A DNA stretch of 64,000 nt, taken from contig NC_073691.1 of the NCBI RefSeq assembly GCF_029784155.1, positions 63,432,839-63,496,838 on the forward strand, read 5' to 3'. The stretch's first letter is position 1; the number at the start of each line of letters is the position of its first letter. Origin of the DNA: Uranotaenia lowii (taxonomy: Eukaryota > Arthropoda > Insecta > Diptera > Culicidae). This document shows positions 43,929 through 55,339 of the stretch, piece after piece. The notes under the pieces were generated by a model. That model worked only from the letters and a program-made list of their open reading frames with translations, was not told where the DNA came from and ran no database searches. Position numbers and translations under genes: made by a program.

Positions 43929-45250
43929 AAGCATGGATCACTACAAATCTGGACGCACTATTTATTTTACCATAGTTCTCCTAGTTGTCGGATCTGGAAT
44001 GTTTTGGCAGCACTTTGTAGAGGAATGTTTTTTCTACCAGTGCTGAAAATTTCATTACGATTCGTTTTGTTTCAAAAAAGTTACACGTGATGGAAGCCGC
44101 GAGATGAAAATAAATTTTGAACACCCACGTCCAAAACCCGACGTGGTCGGGTTCAAAAATCACGAAATCGTTAAAAATGGTCAAATCAACCGTGTGTATA
44201 TAGCGTTCTCAAACGTTTCCGTGAGATGCGTACTATAGATCGGCAGGTTCATACCAAGCGTCATAGTGGAATTAAGGATCGGAAACTCCATTTGAAGGTG
44301 TTGAGAACGATCAAGGAAAACACAGGGTAGTCGGACTATGACATTGCCAAGAAATTCAACGCCGACCGGTGCACCGTCAGAAGAATTCGTCTACGCGAAG
44401 GAATACGATCCTATCGGACCAGTAAGCAACCAAACCGGACATTGAAGCAGAATTTAGTAGCCAAAAGACGTGCCCGCAAGTTATACAAGAAGGTTCCAAC
44501 GAAGTTCGACGGATGCATCCTCATGGATGACGAAACGTACGTGAAGATGGATTTTGGGCAGCTTTCTGGCCAAAAATTATGTAAAGCCACTGCAGTGGTG
44601 CACTGCACTGGTCATGGTGATGTCCCCGGCAACTTCAAATTCGTTTTTGCTGATAAGTTTGCAAGAAAGTGTTTGATCTGGCAAGGTATTTGCAGCTGCG
44701 GACGAAAAATTCCAGTTTTTGTGAAAAACAAGACCATGGGCTCCGAAATTTACAAGGAGGAATGCGTGAAAAACTTTTTTTTTCGTACATTAGACCTCAC
44801 AAAGGACTAGTTAAGTTTTCGCCAGATTTGGCAAGCTGCCACTACAGCTAGGAGGTTCTACAGTGGTATTGGGCCAACGCGTGGATTTTGTCGAAAAGGA
44901 CATCAACCCACCCAACTGCCCTCAATTCCGCTCTATCGAAAAATTTTGGGCAATTGTCTAGCAGAAGATGAAGAAGAATGGTAGGACGACTCGGGAAGCA
45001 ACAGAGATGAAGAGATTGTTGAACAAAATGGCCGCTGAGGTCAGCGAATAGGGTGTTCAAACTATAATGAGTGATACTCAACCAAAAGTTCGAAAGTTCA
45101 TCAAAACAACATCGGAATAATTTTTTTATTATTTTTCCTTTAAAGTGCTATAAAAACCCTACATTTCAAGTACAAAACATTTTTATTTCGTTTATATAGC
45201 TCCGAGATAGACCCGTTTTAATGCGTCCAGAATTGTAGTGATCCATGCTT
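43929..45250 (+). mobile_element. ITmD37E-type Tc1/mariner element, decayed
   Basis: 1322 bp with ~30-bp terminal inverted repeats (AAGCATGGATCACTACAA... on both ends; about 28 of 30 match) and TA duplications at 43927-43928 and 45251-45252. The length is typical of a complete Tc1/mariner element. The transposase inside is dead. Confidence 0.92.
44176..45120 (+). pseudogene. DD37E transposase pseudogene
   Basis: Begins ATGGTCAAATC. Readable parts include DYDIAKKFNADRCTVRRIR (HTH), KFDGCILMDDETYVKMDF (first Asp) and SPDLASCHYS (second Asp), then the RSIEKFWAI region. Stops occur early (near 44200), at about 44328, 44848 and 44958, with at least one frameshift near 44800. It is related to, but clearly diverged from, the open copy at 22929-23876, so two DD37E lineages are present. 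Confidence 0.88.
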
Positions 45251-45592
45251 TAGCTGGTCTGCTTCTTCGTTCCCTAGGATACCGCCGTGGCCTGGTACCC
45301 AGAATAAAAATACTCTGTTCCGTATGGCCAGGTTTCTTAGTGCAACAATACACTATTACATTATTACATTATACTAAGATTAAAGTTAAAAGTGTTGTGG
45401 TATACAAATGTTGCATCTAACCATCCTGTTGCATGATTCTCTGTTTGACTGTATCTTTTATGTATGCATTACAATAAATTTTCTACTTTTTGAAATATAA
45501 TAAATGAATCCATTGGAAAAGGAAAGTTTGAATTTTAATAATAAGCTCAACATCCACTACTCTTCAAAACTAGCGTAAAGGAATATTGTGTA

Positions 45593-46673
45593 CACAGCAA
45601 AAAAATCTGAATCCTTAACAACACTGAAACTGAAAACCTTTAATATTACATGACGTGGAACGCGATTTATTAATGTAAATTTACAAAATAAAAAAAGTTG
45701 AATCCTTTACAGCACTGAATTCTAATGACACAAATATTACTTGACACGGAACGCGATTATTTGATGTAAATTTACATCACATATGATGTAAATAAAATGA
45801 AGCGGAACATATGACGGAATTTTCAGTGCTAATTAAATATTACACGTCTTCAATATTTTACATGTCTTTAAATTTTACACGTCTTTTGAAGTTTACGAAC
45901 GTGGAATATTCAACTCGCACTGAAAATTCCGTCATATGTGATGCTTCTTTTTCGTTACATCTATGTGATGTAATTTTACCAATTTTTTTGGTCACATGCA
46001 ATTCTTAACAACACTGAATAAGAAATTTCTTAAAATTACACGTCATGGAATGTGATGAGGACATTGAATTTTAATTTAAACAATATTACAATACACTGAA
46101 CGTGATAATGTCATATAAAGTATGGACTGTCAAGAACAGGATCAGACAAATGTAAACAAAGTGTCAATTCAAGTCAAGTCGTGCACCAAAGTATTTTTTT
46201 AAGCAGTGTTCCCGCGAGAAAGGTTCCCAGAGATCTTCGTGAAGCAGGATGTGGTTCTGGAAGCGGCTCCGAGTTATACATCTTTGGATCCGGTACTTAA
46301 GGGAAAATTATGAAAAGTGTGAAAAATGTGAGTTTAAAAAAACATTGTCACTAAATAAAATAAATTAAATTTATTACAAACAGGTTTTATTTTTATTATG
46401 AGATGAGATAACTCCATTATTGAATCATAAATACCAATACATAAAACAAAACAGATTTCAATTGGAAGTTTATCTTCAAATATTCAGTGATTTTATAATT
46501 TACATCATTTTTATTTTACATGTTGCCGAATTTTACATCATTTTTTATTTTACACGTTGCAACATTTTACTGTCGTGTAATTTCCAACGATCACTGAAAA
46601 TTCCGTCATATATGATGCTTCTTTTTATTTACATCACATGTGATGTGATTTTACAGATTTTTTTCGTAGTGTG
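45593..46673. mobile_element. TA-flanked TIR element (TTACATCACATGTGATGTAA family)
   Basis: 1081 bp between TA dinucleotides. The ends CACAGCAAAAAAATCTG and, inverted, CACACTACGAAAAAAATCTG match after small differences. Subterminal motifs ATTTTACATC, GTGATGTAAA and AAATTCCGTCATATGTGATG repeat in both orientations. A GC-richer core (46200-46300) with a TTTTTTTAAGCAG acceptor-like site and AATAAA near 46352 resembles the mini-gene layout of T1-T3, but I find no convincing frame. Confidence 0.65.
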
Positions 46674-46685
46674 TAGGATTTAAAT

Positions 46686-47374
46686 TAGAGATGTACCGAA
46701 TATTAGGTCGGCGGAATATTCGGCGCCGAATACCGCCGAAAAACCGTTAAGCCGAATATTCGGCTCACCGAATAGGCCGAATAGGCCGAATATGTACTAC
46801 GGACTTGTAAATTTTGCCAATTTCAATTTCGCCTTTTTTTTTTTTAAATCGTCCTGAATGCCTGACCGTGTGGATACGTGTGGTTGAAAGTATGGAATGC
46901 TTAAAGTTAAAGATCATTTATTTTTTCAACAACTATTCTGAAGATATCTTGCTCAAATTCGACCTTCATCTAATTCGATATCAGAGAAACAATTTCAAAA
47001 AGCTTGGCACCTGTTTCGACACGTTTTATCCCAGATTTCACAGGAACGCAATTTCTTTGGTGATAAACACCCTAGAAGCGATGAGTCATCTGATGTCTTT
47101 TTAGTTATTGGTGATATTTCAAAAATCTGAAAGACCCCTACTTAAAAAATATCTTGTAATACATTATCCGATATCATCTGATTGAAAATTATCGACCAAA
47201 AGCATGAGGGGGAATTGAAAGCATTGAAAAAAATCGCTTAAGTTTTTCTTTATTAAAAACTCAATAGAATATTCGACCGAATATTCGGCCGAATATTCGT
47301 TTGGCCGAATAGTTGAAAAGGGCAATATTCGGTATTCGGCCGTTCGCCGAATACCACTATTCGGTACATCTCTA
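46686..47374. mobile_element. hAT MITE (TAGAGATGTACCGAATA ends)
   Basis: 689 bp with 16-18 bp inverted termini TAGAGATGTACCGAATA / TATTCGG.ACATCTCTA and 8-bp flanks ATTTAAAT (46678-46685) versus ATTAAAAT (47375-47382). The internal ends are rich in CCGAATATTCGG repeats. No transposase frame. Confidence 0.85.
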
Positions 47375-47382
47375 ATTAAAAT

Positions 47383-47757
47383 AGTCCTTATTTCTCTATT
47401 CATGTTCCAAAAACGTTGTAAAATTTATAAAAAGGTGAGTTTTGAGAATTTTCTCATTAAAGTATTAAAAAAAACAAACCCATATGAAAAATCTGGAACC
47501 AATAGTGTAATATTGGGTACGCTGATACATTTTTCCTCATATGTTAACATTAGAAACACCCATATGTTCACATTAGGAACAATTCGTGCTAAATTAGGAA
47601 CATCAACACACTTTATAAAACATGATATTTTTCGTAAATTAAGGCTTGAAATGATTATTTCAAACCAAAACAGAGTTCAGAAAAAAAATTTGGAACTTAT
47701 TTAACAAAAAATTGTATATCTAAGTATTCAAGATTCGGCGCAATAATATCAAATCTA
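47383..47757. other. no gene seen
   Basis: The 100-codon frame at 47402-47704 is low-complexity. TTAGGAAC phrases resemble 25100-25500. Confidence 0.35.
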
Positions 47758-48556
47758 CACAGCAAATTTTTTTTTGCTGGAAATTTTGCTGGTTTTTGTC
47801 CCGCTGACTTTCCAGCAAAATTTCCAGCAATTTCAATTGCTGGAAAAAACAGCAAACGTTAATGCTGGTTTCCAGCAATTCAAATTGCTGGAAAATCAGC
47901 AATCCAGATTGCTGGAAACCAGCTATTTCTTTCAACACAACCGGCAGTATTTAGTATGAAATTTATATTTCAATACAAAATTAAAGTTTAATATTGGCTG
48001 TGCATATAATAAGCAATAAAAACAATTATTTTCTCCCATTTTCAATTAGGGATTAATTTATTTTCCAAAAAAAACTTTTTTTTTCACAACTTTCTAACAC
48101 CGGCTCTGGGGTGGCCGCTTTGTGCCAAAATGTTGATCATCCGCCACCTGTAAAAATAGTTTTGATTAGTATCTTCAATGGAATATCTACCTGTACAATA
48201 AAAACTTACCCTTGACTTGATGCCTGATTGCTAGAATATAGAGGAAAATAAAATAATTATATTAATTTAACCTAAATTCGTAAAATAGAATCTCACCTTA
48301 CTTCAGCGTACGAAACCAAAACAAACTCCAAATTGACAACTCGATTGCTGATTTTCCAGCAAACTAGATCAATTGCTGGAAAGTCCAGCAATTTGAAAAC
48401 CGATTGCTGATTTTTCAGCAAAAATGACAAGCACATAACCGAATGCTGAAAAATCCAGCAATTCGAAAACCGATTGCTGGTTTCCAGCAAAAATTTGGAT
48501 TGCTGAACGTTTCCAGCAATTTTTTTTGCTGGAAATCGAGGCAAAAATTTACAGTG
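47758..48556 (-). mobile_element. T3 TIR element, copy c
   Basis: 799 bp between TA dinucleotides (47756-47757, 48557-48558), inverse orientation to copy b and very similar to it. Confidence 0.9.
48084..48436 (-). CDS. T3 mini-gene, three exons, 74-residue product (copy c)
   Basis: Exon 1 48297-48436 (140 nt), intron 48231-48296 (66 nt), micro-exon 48210-48230 (21 nt), intron 48148-48209 (62 nt), exon 3 48084-48147 (64 nt, ending TGA). The same lengths, phases and splice sites as copy b, with about 7 of 74 residues changed, clustered near the C-terminus. The exon-1 frame is also open upstream of the ATG, through the palindromes to the terminal TA (TTG-start reading from 48544), so a longer fusion product is conceivable. 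No recognised domain. Confidence 0.5.
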
Positions 48557-48594
48557 TAAAAACCTCTGACAAAATATAGCGAAATTAGGCTCAC

Positions 48595-48804
48595 TTACCC
48601 TACGTCTGGTTTAGAATTTTCTTCCTTCTTAACCAAAATTGCACCCCCTCTACCAGGCCAAAAGTGTTTCACTCCAAGGATGTCTTGTGATTCGCATAGT
48701 TCATTCAAGAGTTCAAGTGCAAAAGGAGTTAACTCAACTCTAAAAACAATGTTGCCACATTTCCCGTAAACTAAAAGAGGAGGATCAAGAGCAGCAGAGT
48801 TCAA
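48595..48804 (-). CDS. unrecognised 69-codon ORF fragment
   Basis: Protein-like composition (PPLLVYGKCG, RVELTPFALELLNELCES, GVKHFWPGRGG) rather than low complexity. It could be a fragment of a transposon or host gene. I do not recognise it; no splice sites were assessed. Confidence 0.3.
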   Translation of the reverse strand: MNSAALDPPLLVYGKCGNIVFRVELTPFALELLNELCESQDILGVKHFWPGRGGAILVKKEENSKPDVG

Positions 48805-49140
48805 TTTGCCATAAACCCGTTTTTTAGCGAACTTGATATTCTATATGGTTTTATTTTAAGAAAAAATCTTCAAATTGCTATAGAGAAGCATAATTTGAAC
48901 TGAAATCGATCCTTTGTGCATAGTAAATATTGATAAAAACATCTTATGATCAAAATTTCCAAATTAAAACCGAGGCAAGCTGATTTTGGAAGATTTTTGC
49001 GTCCCAAACTCGTCAGGGATTTTCTTTCCCTTGTAATGTTCTGGCATTTATCTAGTAATTTTAAAACTAAGCAATATAGAGTGAAATCGATCAATGATAA
49101 CACTAGTTTACAGCATTTTTGAACTCAGAAAACTGAAGGT

Positions 49141-50866
49141 CATTTCTAATATGAAATCGGACGCTGAATCCGAAAATGAAATTCAAAAAAATCTCAGTAG
49201 AGCCGTTTTTGAGTTATGCTCCGAATATGAAATTTCGAAAAAATTAAAAAAGTTCTTGTACTTAGATTAAAATATCTCGGACGGCATAACAGTAATTTGA
49301 AATCCCTCTTTTGCATATTGAAGGTGAATAAGTTTTCTATCGATCATCTGAACACTGTTTTTGCGTTTGACCAACAGTATTGCTGATATTAGTGACTTTA
49401 TGAGAAAAAAATTATAAAAAACGCATTTTTTTAGAGAAAATTTTGTTTCAACGAAAGTTTTAGACTCGATGGTAGCATTTAAAAAATCTGATTTTCTTTT
49501 GCGCTTAAATATCAATTCAAAACAAAGATTTCAAGTGGTTATTTATCAAAATCGGTTGAAAATTGAAGAAGTTATTGCTACATTACCATAACTGAAATTT
49601 TTGGAATTTTTAATAATTTAACAAACCGCAGTACACTTATCATAGTATAGGAAGAATGAAACATGATAAATCTCACTCGCTTCAAATCAAAATTATTTAT
49701 TAGCTTACCAGAAGGTCATATGCCAAGTTTCAGGAAGATCTGACCATAGGGAGGGGTTGCTTAAGTCTCAAACTTGAATAATGTTTTGAGGTAATTTGCC
49801 CGGAAGGAACGAAAAATACTGGTTTTTCATCAATAACTTTTTTCATCACTAGTTGATTGTTTTTTATGGTTGATTTTCTTAAAGCCTAAGTTGAGACAAA
49901 TATTTCACCCGAAGACTGTAACTCAATTGGATTTGAAACAGAAAAGTTATTGCGGTTCAAAGATTGTATTTTGGTCGAAAATTGTCGTATAAAACGCAAT
50001 GCGTAAAAAGTACTCATTGCGTGTTGGACAAAATTTGCGGCCTTTGAACCGCAATAACTTTTCTGTTTCAAATCCAATCGAGTTACAGTCTTCGGGTGAA
50101 ATATTTGTCTCAACTTAAGCTTTAAGAAAATCAACCATAAAAAAACAATCAACTAGTGATGAAAAAAGTTATTGATGAAAAACCAGTATTTTTCGTTCCT
50201 TCTGGGCGAAATATCTCGAAACTTTATTCACGTTTGAGACTCAAACAACCCCTCCCTATGGTCAGATCTTCCTGAAACTTGGCATATGACCTTCTGGTAA
50301 GCTAATAAATAATTTTGACTTGGAGCGAGTGAGATTTATCATGTTTCATTCTTCCTATACTATGATAAGTGTACTGCGGTTTGTTAAATTATTAAAAATT
50401 CCAAAAATTTCAGTTATTGTAAAGTAGCAATAACTTCTTCAATTTTCAACCGATTTTGATAAATAACCACTTGAAATCTTTGTTTTGAATTGATATTTAA
50501 GCGCAAAAGAAAATCAGATTTTTTAAATGCTACCATCGAGTCTAAAACTTTCGTTGAAACAAAATTTTCTCTAAAAAAATGCGTTTTTAATAATTTTTTT
50601 TTCTCATAAAGTCACTAATACCAGCAATACTGTTGGTCAAACGCAAAAACAGTGTTCAGATGATCGATAGAAAACTTATTCACCTTCAATATGCAAAAGA
50701 GGGATTTCAAATTACTGTTATGCCGTCCGAGATATTTTAATCTAAGTACAAGAACTTTTTTAATTTTTTCGAAATTTCATATTCGGAGCATAACTCAAAA
50801 ACGGCTCTACTGAGATTTTTTTGAATTTCATTTTCGGATTCAGCGCCCGATTTCACATTAAAAATG
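49141..50866. repeat. 1.7-kb near-perfect palindrome (foldback)
   Basis: Left arm 49141 to about 50001 reads inverted in 50015-50866. Examples: AAATATCTCGGACGGCATAA at 49269 with its inverse near 50720, GTATTGCTGATATTAGTGAC near 49376 with its inverse near 50612, and the core GCAATG (49996) / CATTGC (50015) around a ~13-nt loop. The arms differ by scattered substitutions and small indels. A transcript across it would fold into an ~850-bp hairpin. No coding frame is recognised. Confidence 0.92.
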
Positions 50867-51705
50867 TTGGTCAGGTTATCAAGTTCACGATTTTTTTTAA
50901 AATTTTGTAAACTAGTGTAATTGATGAAGTAACCAACCTTACATGAACAACATCTACATCTTTTTAATATTTTACACTTCTGCTAAAATGTGCACAATTT
51001 TTTTCAATGAACCTTGTATTTTTAAAATTTGTACCGGAAACAAGAGCTGATAAAAAATATACAAATTTTCATTTAGTGCTCCGAAATCAGTTTTCAAATT
51101 ATTCACACCTCGGAAAATGTGATTTTAGTTTCCTTGTGTTATAGTTTGGAAAGCAGATTTTGGGTTATGGAGATGAATTTGAATCTCTAACGCCAACACC
51201 AATTCCTTCATATTGAAACAGCTTTTTTAAAATGCTTTTTTGTTCCTTTTTGGCTGTTAAAACTCATAGGGAACGCAAAAGTTATAACAAGTAATCACTT
51301 TTTTCGATTTATTGCAGCTGAAATCAAGTGATTTTTTAAATTTCAACTCTTACTATGAATATTTTATATTCGATTTCTGTTTGGCAGAATTTGTATTTTT
51401 TTCATCCATGGTCATCCATAATATGAATGTTTGATGTGATACATTTCAAACAAAATTAAATAAAATCAAATCTGAAATTTAAGTTTTTGTTGTTGAATTT
51501 CATAATACAGGTAATTAATTTTTAGTTTATAATTCATATTTGAATGGTGGTAAATTGAGGATGAAAAAAACTCACGAAGAAGAATCATTACTGTGATTCA
51601 GAACCTGAATTCTTATTTTGCAATAAGTCATGAATTCTTTGTAAACGCTAGTGAAAATAGCACTACTTTTGATTTTAAAATGAGGTAAGCATTAGACATC
51701 TGATA
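50867..51705. other. no gene seen
   Basis: AT-rich, with no supported feature. Confidence 0.4.
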
Positions 51706-52655
51706 TCTATATATAAAACAGGGAGAGAGACAGAAATGTACGAACACGCAAAACCCTTCACTGGATCATCCGATTTGCATGGGTTTTTTTGTTGTGTTCG
51801 TCTTCACGCGAAAAATAACACGACGGGGAGATAATTTCGAAAATGTTTTTGTGGAATTTGAAAATTAATTTTTAGTTTTTATTCGTATCAAATAAAAGTC
51901 ATGGCACCCAATTTCCATTTTTTTTTTCATTCGAATCACCCAGAGTAGGAAGGCGCCAAAAGCAATCAAGGCTTACTGATGTGCATCCATCTCTCTATAG
52001 GAAGTTTTGGCGCCCATTTTCGTTGCAAGTGTACTTTTCACGTGGCACCAGTAAAATAGATACTTGGCTGTGATTTTTCCTATGGGGTTCCGCAACTACG
52101 AAGCATAGCAAAGCCTGTACGAAGAATATTGACAAAATTTGTAATTTTTTGCATCAGAATCAAGGCAATTCTAAGATTGTTTTTTAGATGTTTGTTCGTT
52201 CACCGTTAATTTTCTTGAAATGTCATATTCTTTTAGCAACTCAAACAATATGGCTGTAAAATTTCCAATAGGCTCAATACAACTTATGAGATTGAATTGA
52301 AACATTTCATAATCAAATCATTTTTTTAATGAGTTTTGGTAACACCAATAGAAAGTCATATAACTGGTAAAAGATCACCTTAATATATTTTTTGTTGATT
52401 TTATCCACACCCAAAATTCAGCCTCTGTGCCAATGGCGTGTAGTCAATTTCATAGCATCATTGGTACAAGAAGATAACGCGACCGGCACTGATTCGATTT
52501 GCGCCCACCGGCATTAACCTCCCAGCGCAACCGAATTGCGTATGTCTGAATGAAACAAAATAAAAACGTTTTCGCGTCCCTCCCCATCGCATCACAAGCC
52601 GAAGAAGGATGGAAATAAATACCGGCCAACACCAGGCAGCCAGCGAACCGAGCAC

Positions 52656-52803
52656 TGTGCGTGTGAATGTAGCAAAAGCAACAACAAAAACATCCTTCTA
52701 ATTCAATCAACCGGCAAACACGGCTAAGCTGTGCGTGTGTATGTAGCAAAAGCAACAACAAAAACATTCCTTCAATTCACAGGCAAACAACACCGGCCAA
52801 GCT
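52656..52803 (+). repeat. ~75-bp tandem duplication
   Basis: TGTGCGTGTG(A/T)ATGTAGCAAAAGC... and CAACAACAAAAACAT occur twice in register, about 74 bp apart. Confidence 0.8.
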
Positions 52804-52877
52804 GCCCGGCTTTAGCAGCTGTGTATATGTAGCGTGTGTATGTAATAGCAGGCAGTAAGCAAAGCACAGTTCTCAGT

Positions 52878-53300
52878 TATTATACATCGGATTCAGACGA
52901 AAATTGGTACACGAGGGTTTTGAGAGATGAACAATGGATTTCAGGTATTCAATTCAGTTTAAGGGTCCGGCAAAGGGGGTCGTCCATATAAACCTTTCAA
53001 TATTTTTGCAATATCGACGTTATTATACATCGGATTGGGATGAAAATTTCCACACGGTAGTTTTCAGGGACGGACAATCGATCTCAGATGTCAAATGTTT
53101 TGCCAGGGGTCGACGAAAGGGAGTGATCCATATAAGTTAATTTTTCACTATTTTTAGCAATATTGACGTTATTATACAATGGATTGCTTCGAAAATTTTC
53201 ACACCGGAGTTTTGAGGGAAGGGCAATCGATTTCAGATATCAAAGTTTATATAAGAGCCCCCGAAAGGGGTTTAGCTTTTTGGCAATTATTGCGTTGCTA
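52878..53300 (+). repeat. ~145-bp tandem repeat array (three units)
   Basis: Units start near 52878, 53020 and 53170 with TTATTATACA(T/A)(C/T)GGATT. They include GGGTC(C)GGCAAAGGGGGTCGT-type phrases and end ATATTGACG. The same units recur at 56790-57240 and 61744-62300. Confidence 0.8.
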
Positions 53301-53502
53301 TGCAATGATTTAGTCGAAATTTATACACGTGGTTTTTGATTCCTGATTTCATATTTAGTAGCAGACGACAGACGAAGTGATCGTCCAATATTTTTGCAAT
53401 TATTACTTAACAATGAATCTGGAAAATGTTTGACTTTCATACGAACTGTTCATGACATATTCCAAATTGAAAGCGAAACGGAGTTCGTATGGGATCAGCT
53501 AG

Positions 53503-55330
53503 TACTCAAAATAGATTTGCCTTCATTCAAGGTTTCAAATGCTAAGAAAAAAGTAATCCAAAAACATGACAGTTTAAATTCTTTTTTTTTTAATTTCCTA
53601 ATTTATAGTGCAATTTGCTAATCCCTAACTGAAAATTGAAAAAAAATGACACAAATTTTAAAGACGTTTTCAAACATTATATTGATTAGAAAAGTGTTGC
53701 TGTAAAATGAGATGAATAGTGACTTTTCCTGAATTGTTAAATATTTGTCAAACTCAACTCTGTCAATTCACGATAAGATTCAGTTAGTGTATTTAGTACA
53801 AAGTCCGAAAAAACGACATTTGAAATAATGAAAAAAATTAAAAATTAAGTTTATTTCATTGTTCATTAAATGTTCTGGTTTTGTCCAATTCATTTTTTAA
53901 TTTTTCTATTCTGACGATCATGCTTAAAGAAAACTTCAATGTATTTGAGTACAGAGGTAAATACAAATCGTTAAAAACTCAGTTTATGACGACTCCAGCA
54001 AAAAAGATCCATTTTCTGTTCAAATCAATCTTCAGCAATTTTAAAATACTTGATCAGATAGGAGTTTTTGAATAGGAATGATGGCTAAACTAAATTCAAA
54101 CTTGATAGATTAAGCGTTCTAAAGTTACCGGAAGAAAATAAGTTCGCTAATCAAAAGTTAGCGTAAGTTATTTGTATATTGAACTATAATTCTGGATTTT
54201 TTTCTGACACAAGGGTATCCACTTGCTTTTATCCACTCAAAAGGAAGGCTGACTAAGGAACAGTGCTAAAATATAAAAAAAAATCTCAAAAATACAGGCT
54301 CAACAAAGTTGGCCGGATCAGCTAGTGACATTATAAAGTTTAAAAATTCTGAATAAACCAGCTTTAAAAAAAAAAAAGAAAAAACCAGAATTTTAAATTC
54401 AAATTTATATTTGAATTTCAGATATGTATTAACTTTTTTTTCTTAAAGTAAAGTTTTATTAGAATATTTTTTCCTAAATCTGAATTGATAATTTTCCTTC
54501 GATTTAAAAAATATTTTGAAATACAAAAAAAAAATCCCATGAGGAAATGGGAAGCTTTTCGCTGCTCAAAACTTCATCAAAAATGAATTCAATGCGGCAT
54601 CAACACTTGTTGTTTATTACGATTGAATTTGTTTAGTGAAATATTGGTGACTAAAATACAATTAGAAAAATTGGAAAGTTAGGCGGTCAACTGAAGTCAT
54701 ATGTTTCTTAAACGCCTACTGAAAAACTGATCACTCCGATGGATAATTTGACTAAAATTGAAATTTCTTACAATAAAGGCAATTTAACATTTGAAGGCCA
54801 AAAACTGCATATTAAAGACAATAAAAGATAAAAGTATGACGACAGCAGAACAAATATCTCAAGTATTTCAGTGTTATAACCATATTCGACCCCCTAAATG
54901 ACTTTTTTAAATTTGTCATTTCATTAAAATTCAAAACAAAATCAAGAACTTAGAAGCTTTGAATTTGAAGCAAATGTGAAATTCATTGCTATTTACTCGT
55001 GTTAATTAAAGCATATGAGGGAAATTAGTGGCATTTTTTTTTAATTGTCCTTACATTTCATTAATAGCAGATTCAAAACCAACACCCAACAACACACTTT
55101 TGTTGAGTAAATATCAACAAAAGTTATTTGGTATAATTCAGTCCAGGGAATCGCATGTTACCGCTGCTTGAGTTTGGTGGACCGACTTTTTTTTAAATAT
55201 TGAGCCTTTTAAGTCATGAATTAACTTTTTCGTTGAATAAACACCCCCACGGAGTAGAAAATTTTGAGAATTTAAAACCACATCCACTAAGAAAAGTTCC
55301 TACTTTTTATAGACATTCGAGCTTTTGTGG
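53503..55330. other. no gene seen
   Basis: AT-rich. It contains the second Helitron-like terminus at 54311-54325; otherwise nothing supported. Confidence 0.4.
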
Positions 55331-55339
55331 ATATTTTAT

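Larger units (their letters stand above)
43319..45335 (-). pseudogene. 5'-truncated LINE fragment (RNase H and C-terminal Cys region), split by a DD37E element
   Basis: The minus-strand frame before the insertion (45253-45335) encodes FWVPGHGGILGNEEADQ, the C-terminal RNase H motif of I/R1/LOA-type LINEs. After the insertion it continues LAREGSQG then IGPEPFCGVSRS (43387-43926), and ends with a zinc-finger-like NDDCRFCGFEKETAEHLLCNC. Removing 43929-45250 and one TA restores the frame exactly. A short 3' UTR and A-rich tail lie at 43319-43386. Upstream ORF2 is missing. Confidence 0.85.
51706..53502 (+). mobile_element. Helitron-like non-autonomous element
   Basis: Starts TCTATATATAAAACAGGG after A and ends GAGTTCGTATGGGATCAGCTAG before T, which fits the 5'-TC ... 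CTAG-3' termini and A/T insertion of insect Helitrons. The interior has a GC-rich segment with a ~75-bp duplication (52656-52803) and ~145-bp tandem units. No Rep/helicase frame. A second CTAG end (GGCCGGATCAGCTAG) lies at 54311-54325 and may be the true end or another copy. Confidence 0.6.

Noticed and set aside
49141..50866. Palindrome as an assembly artefact
   Set aside because: Not accepted as the default because the arms differ at scattered positions, but it cannot be excluded without raw reads.
52450..52767. Minus-strand 105- and 65-codon frames in the Helitron-like element
   Set aside because: They consist of translated tandem duplication and low-complexity sequence.
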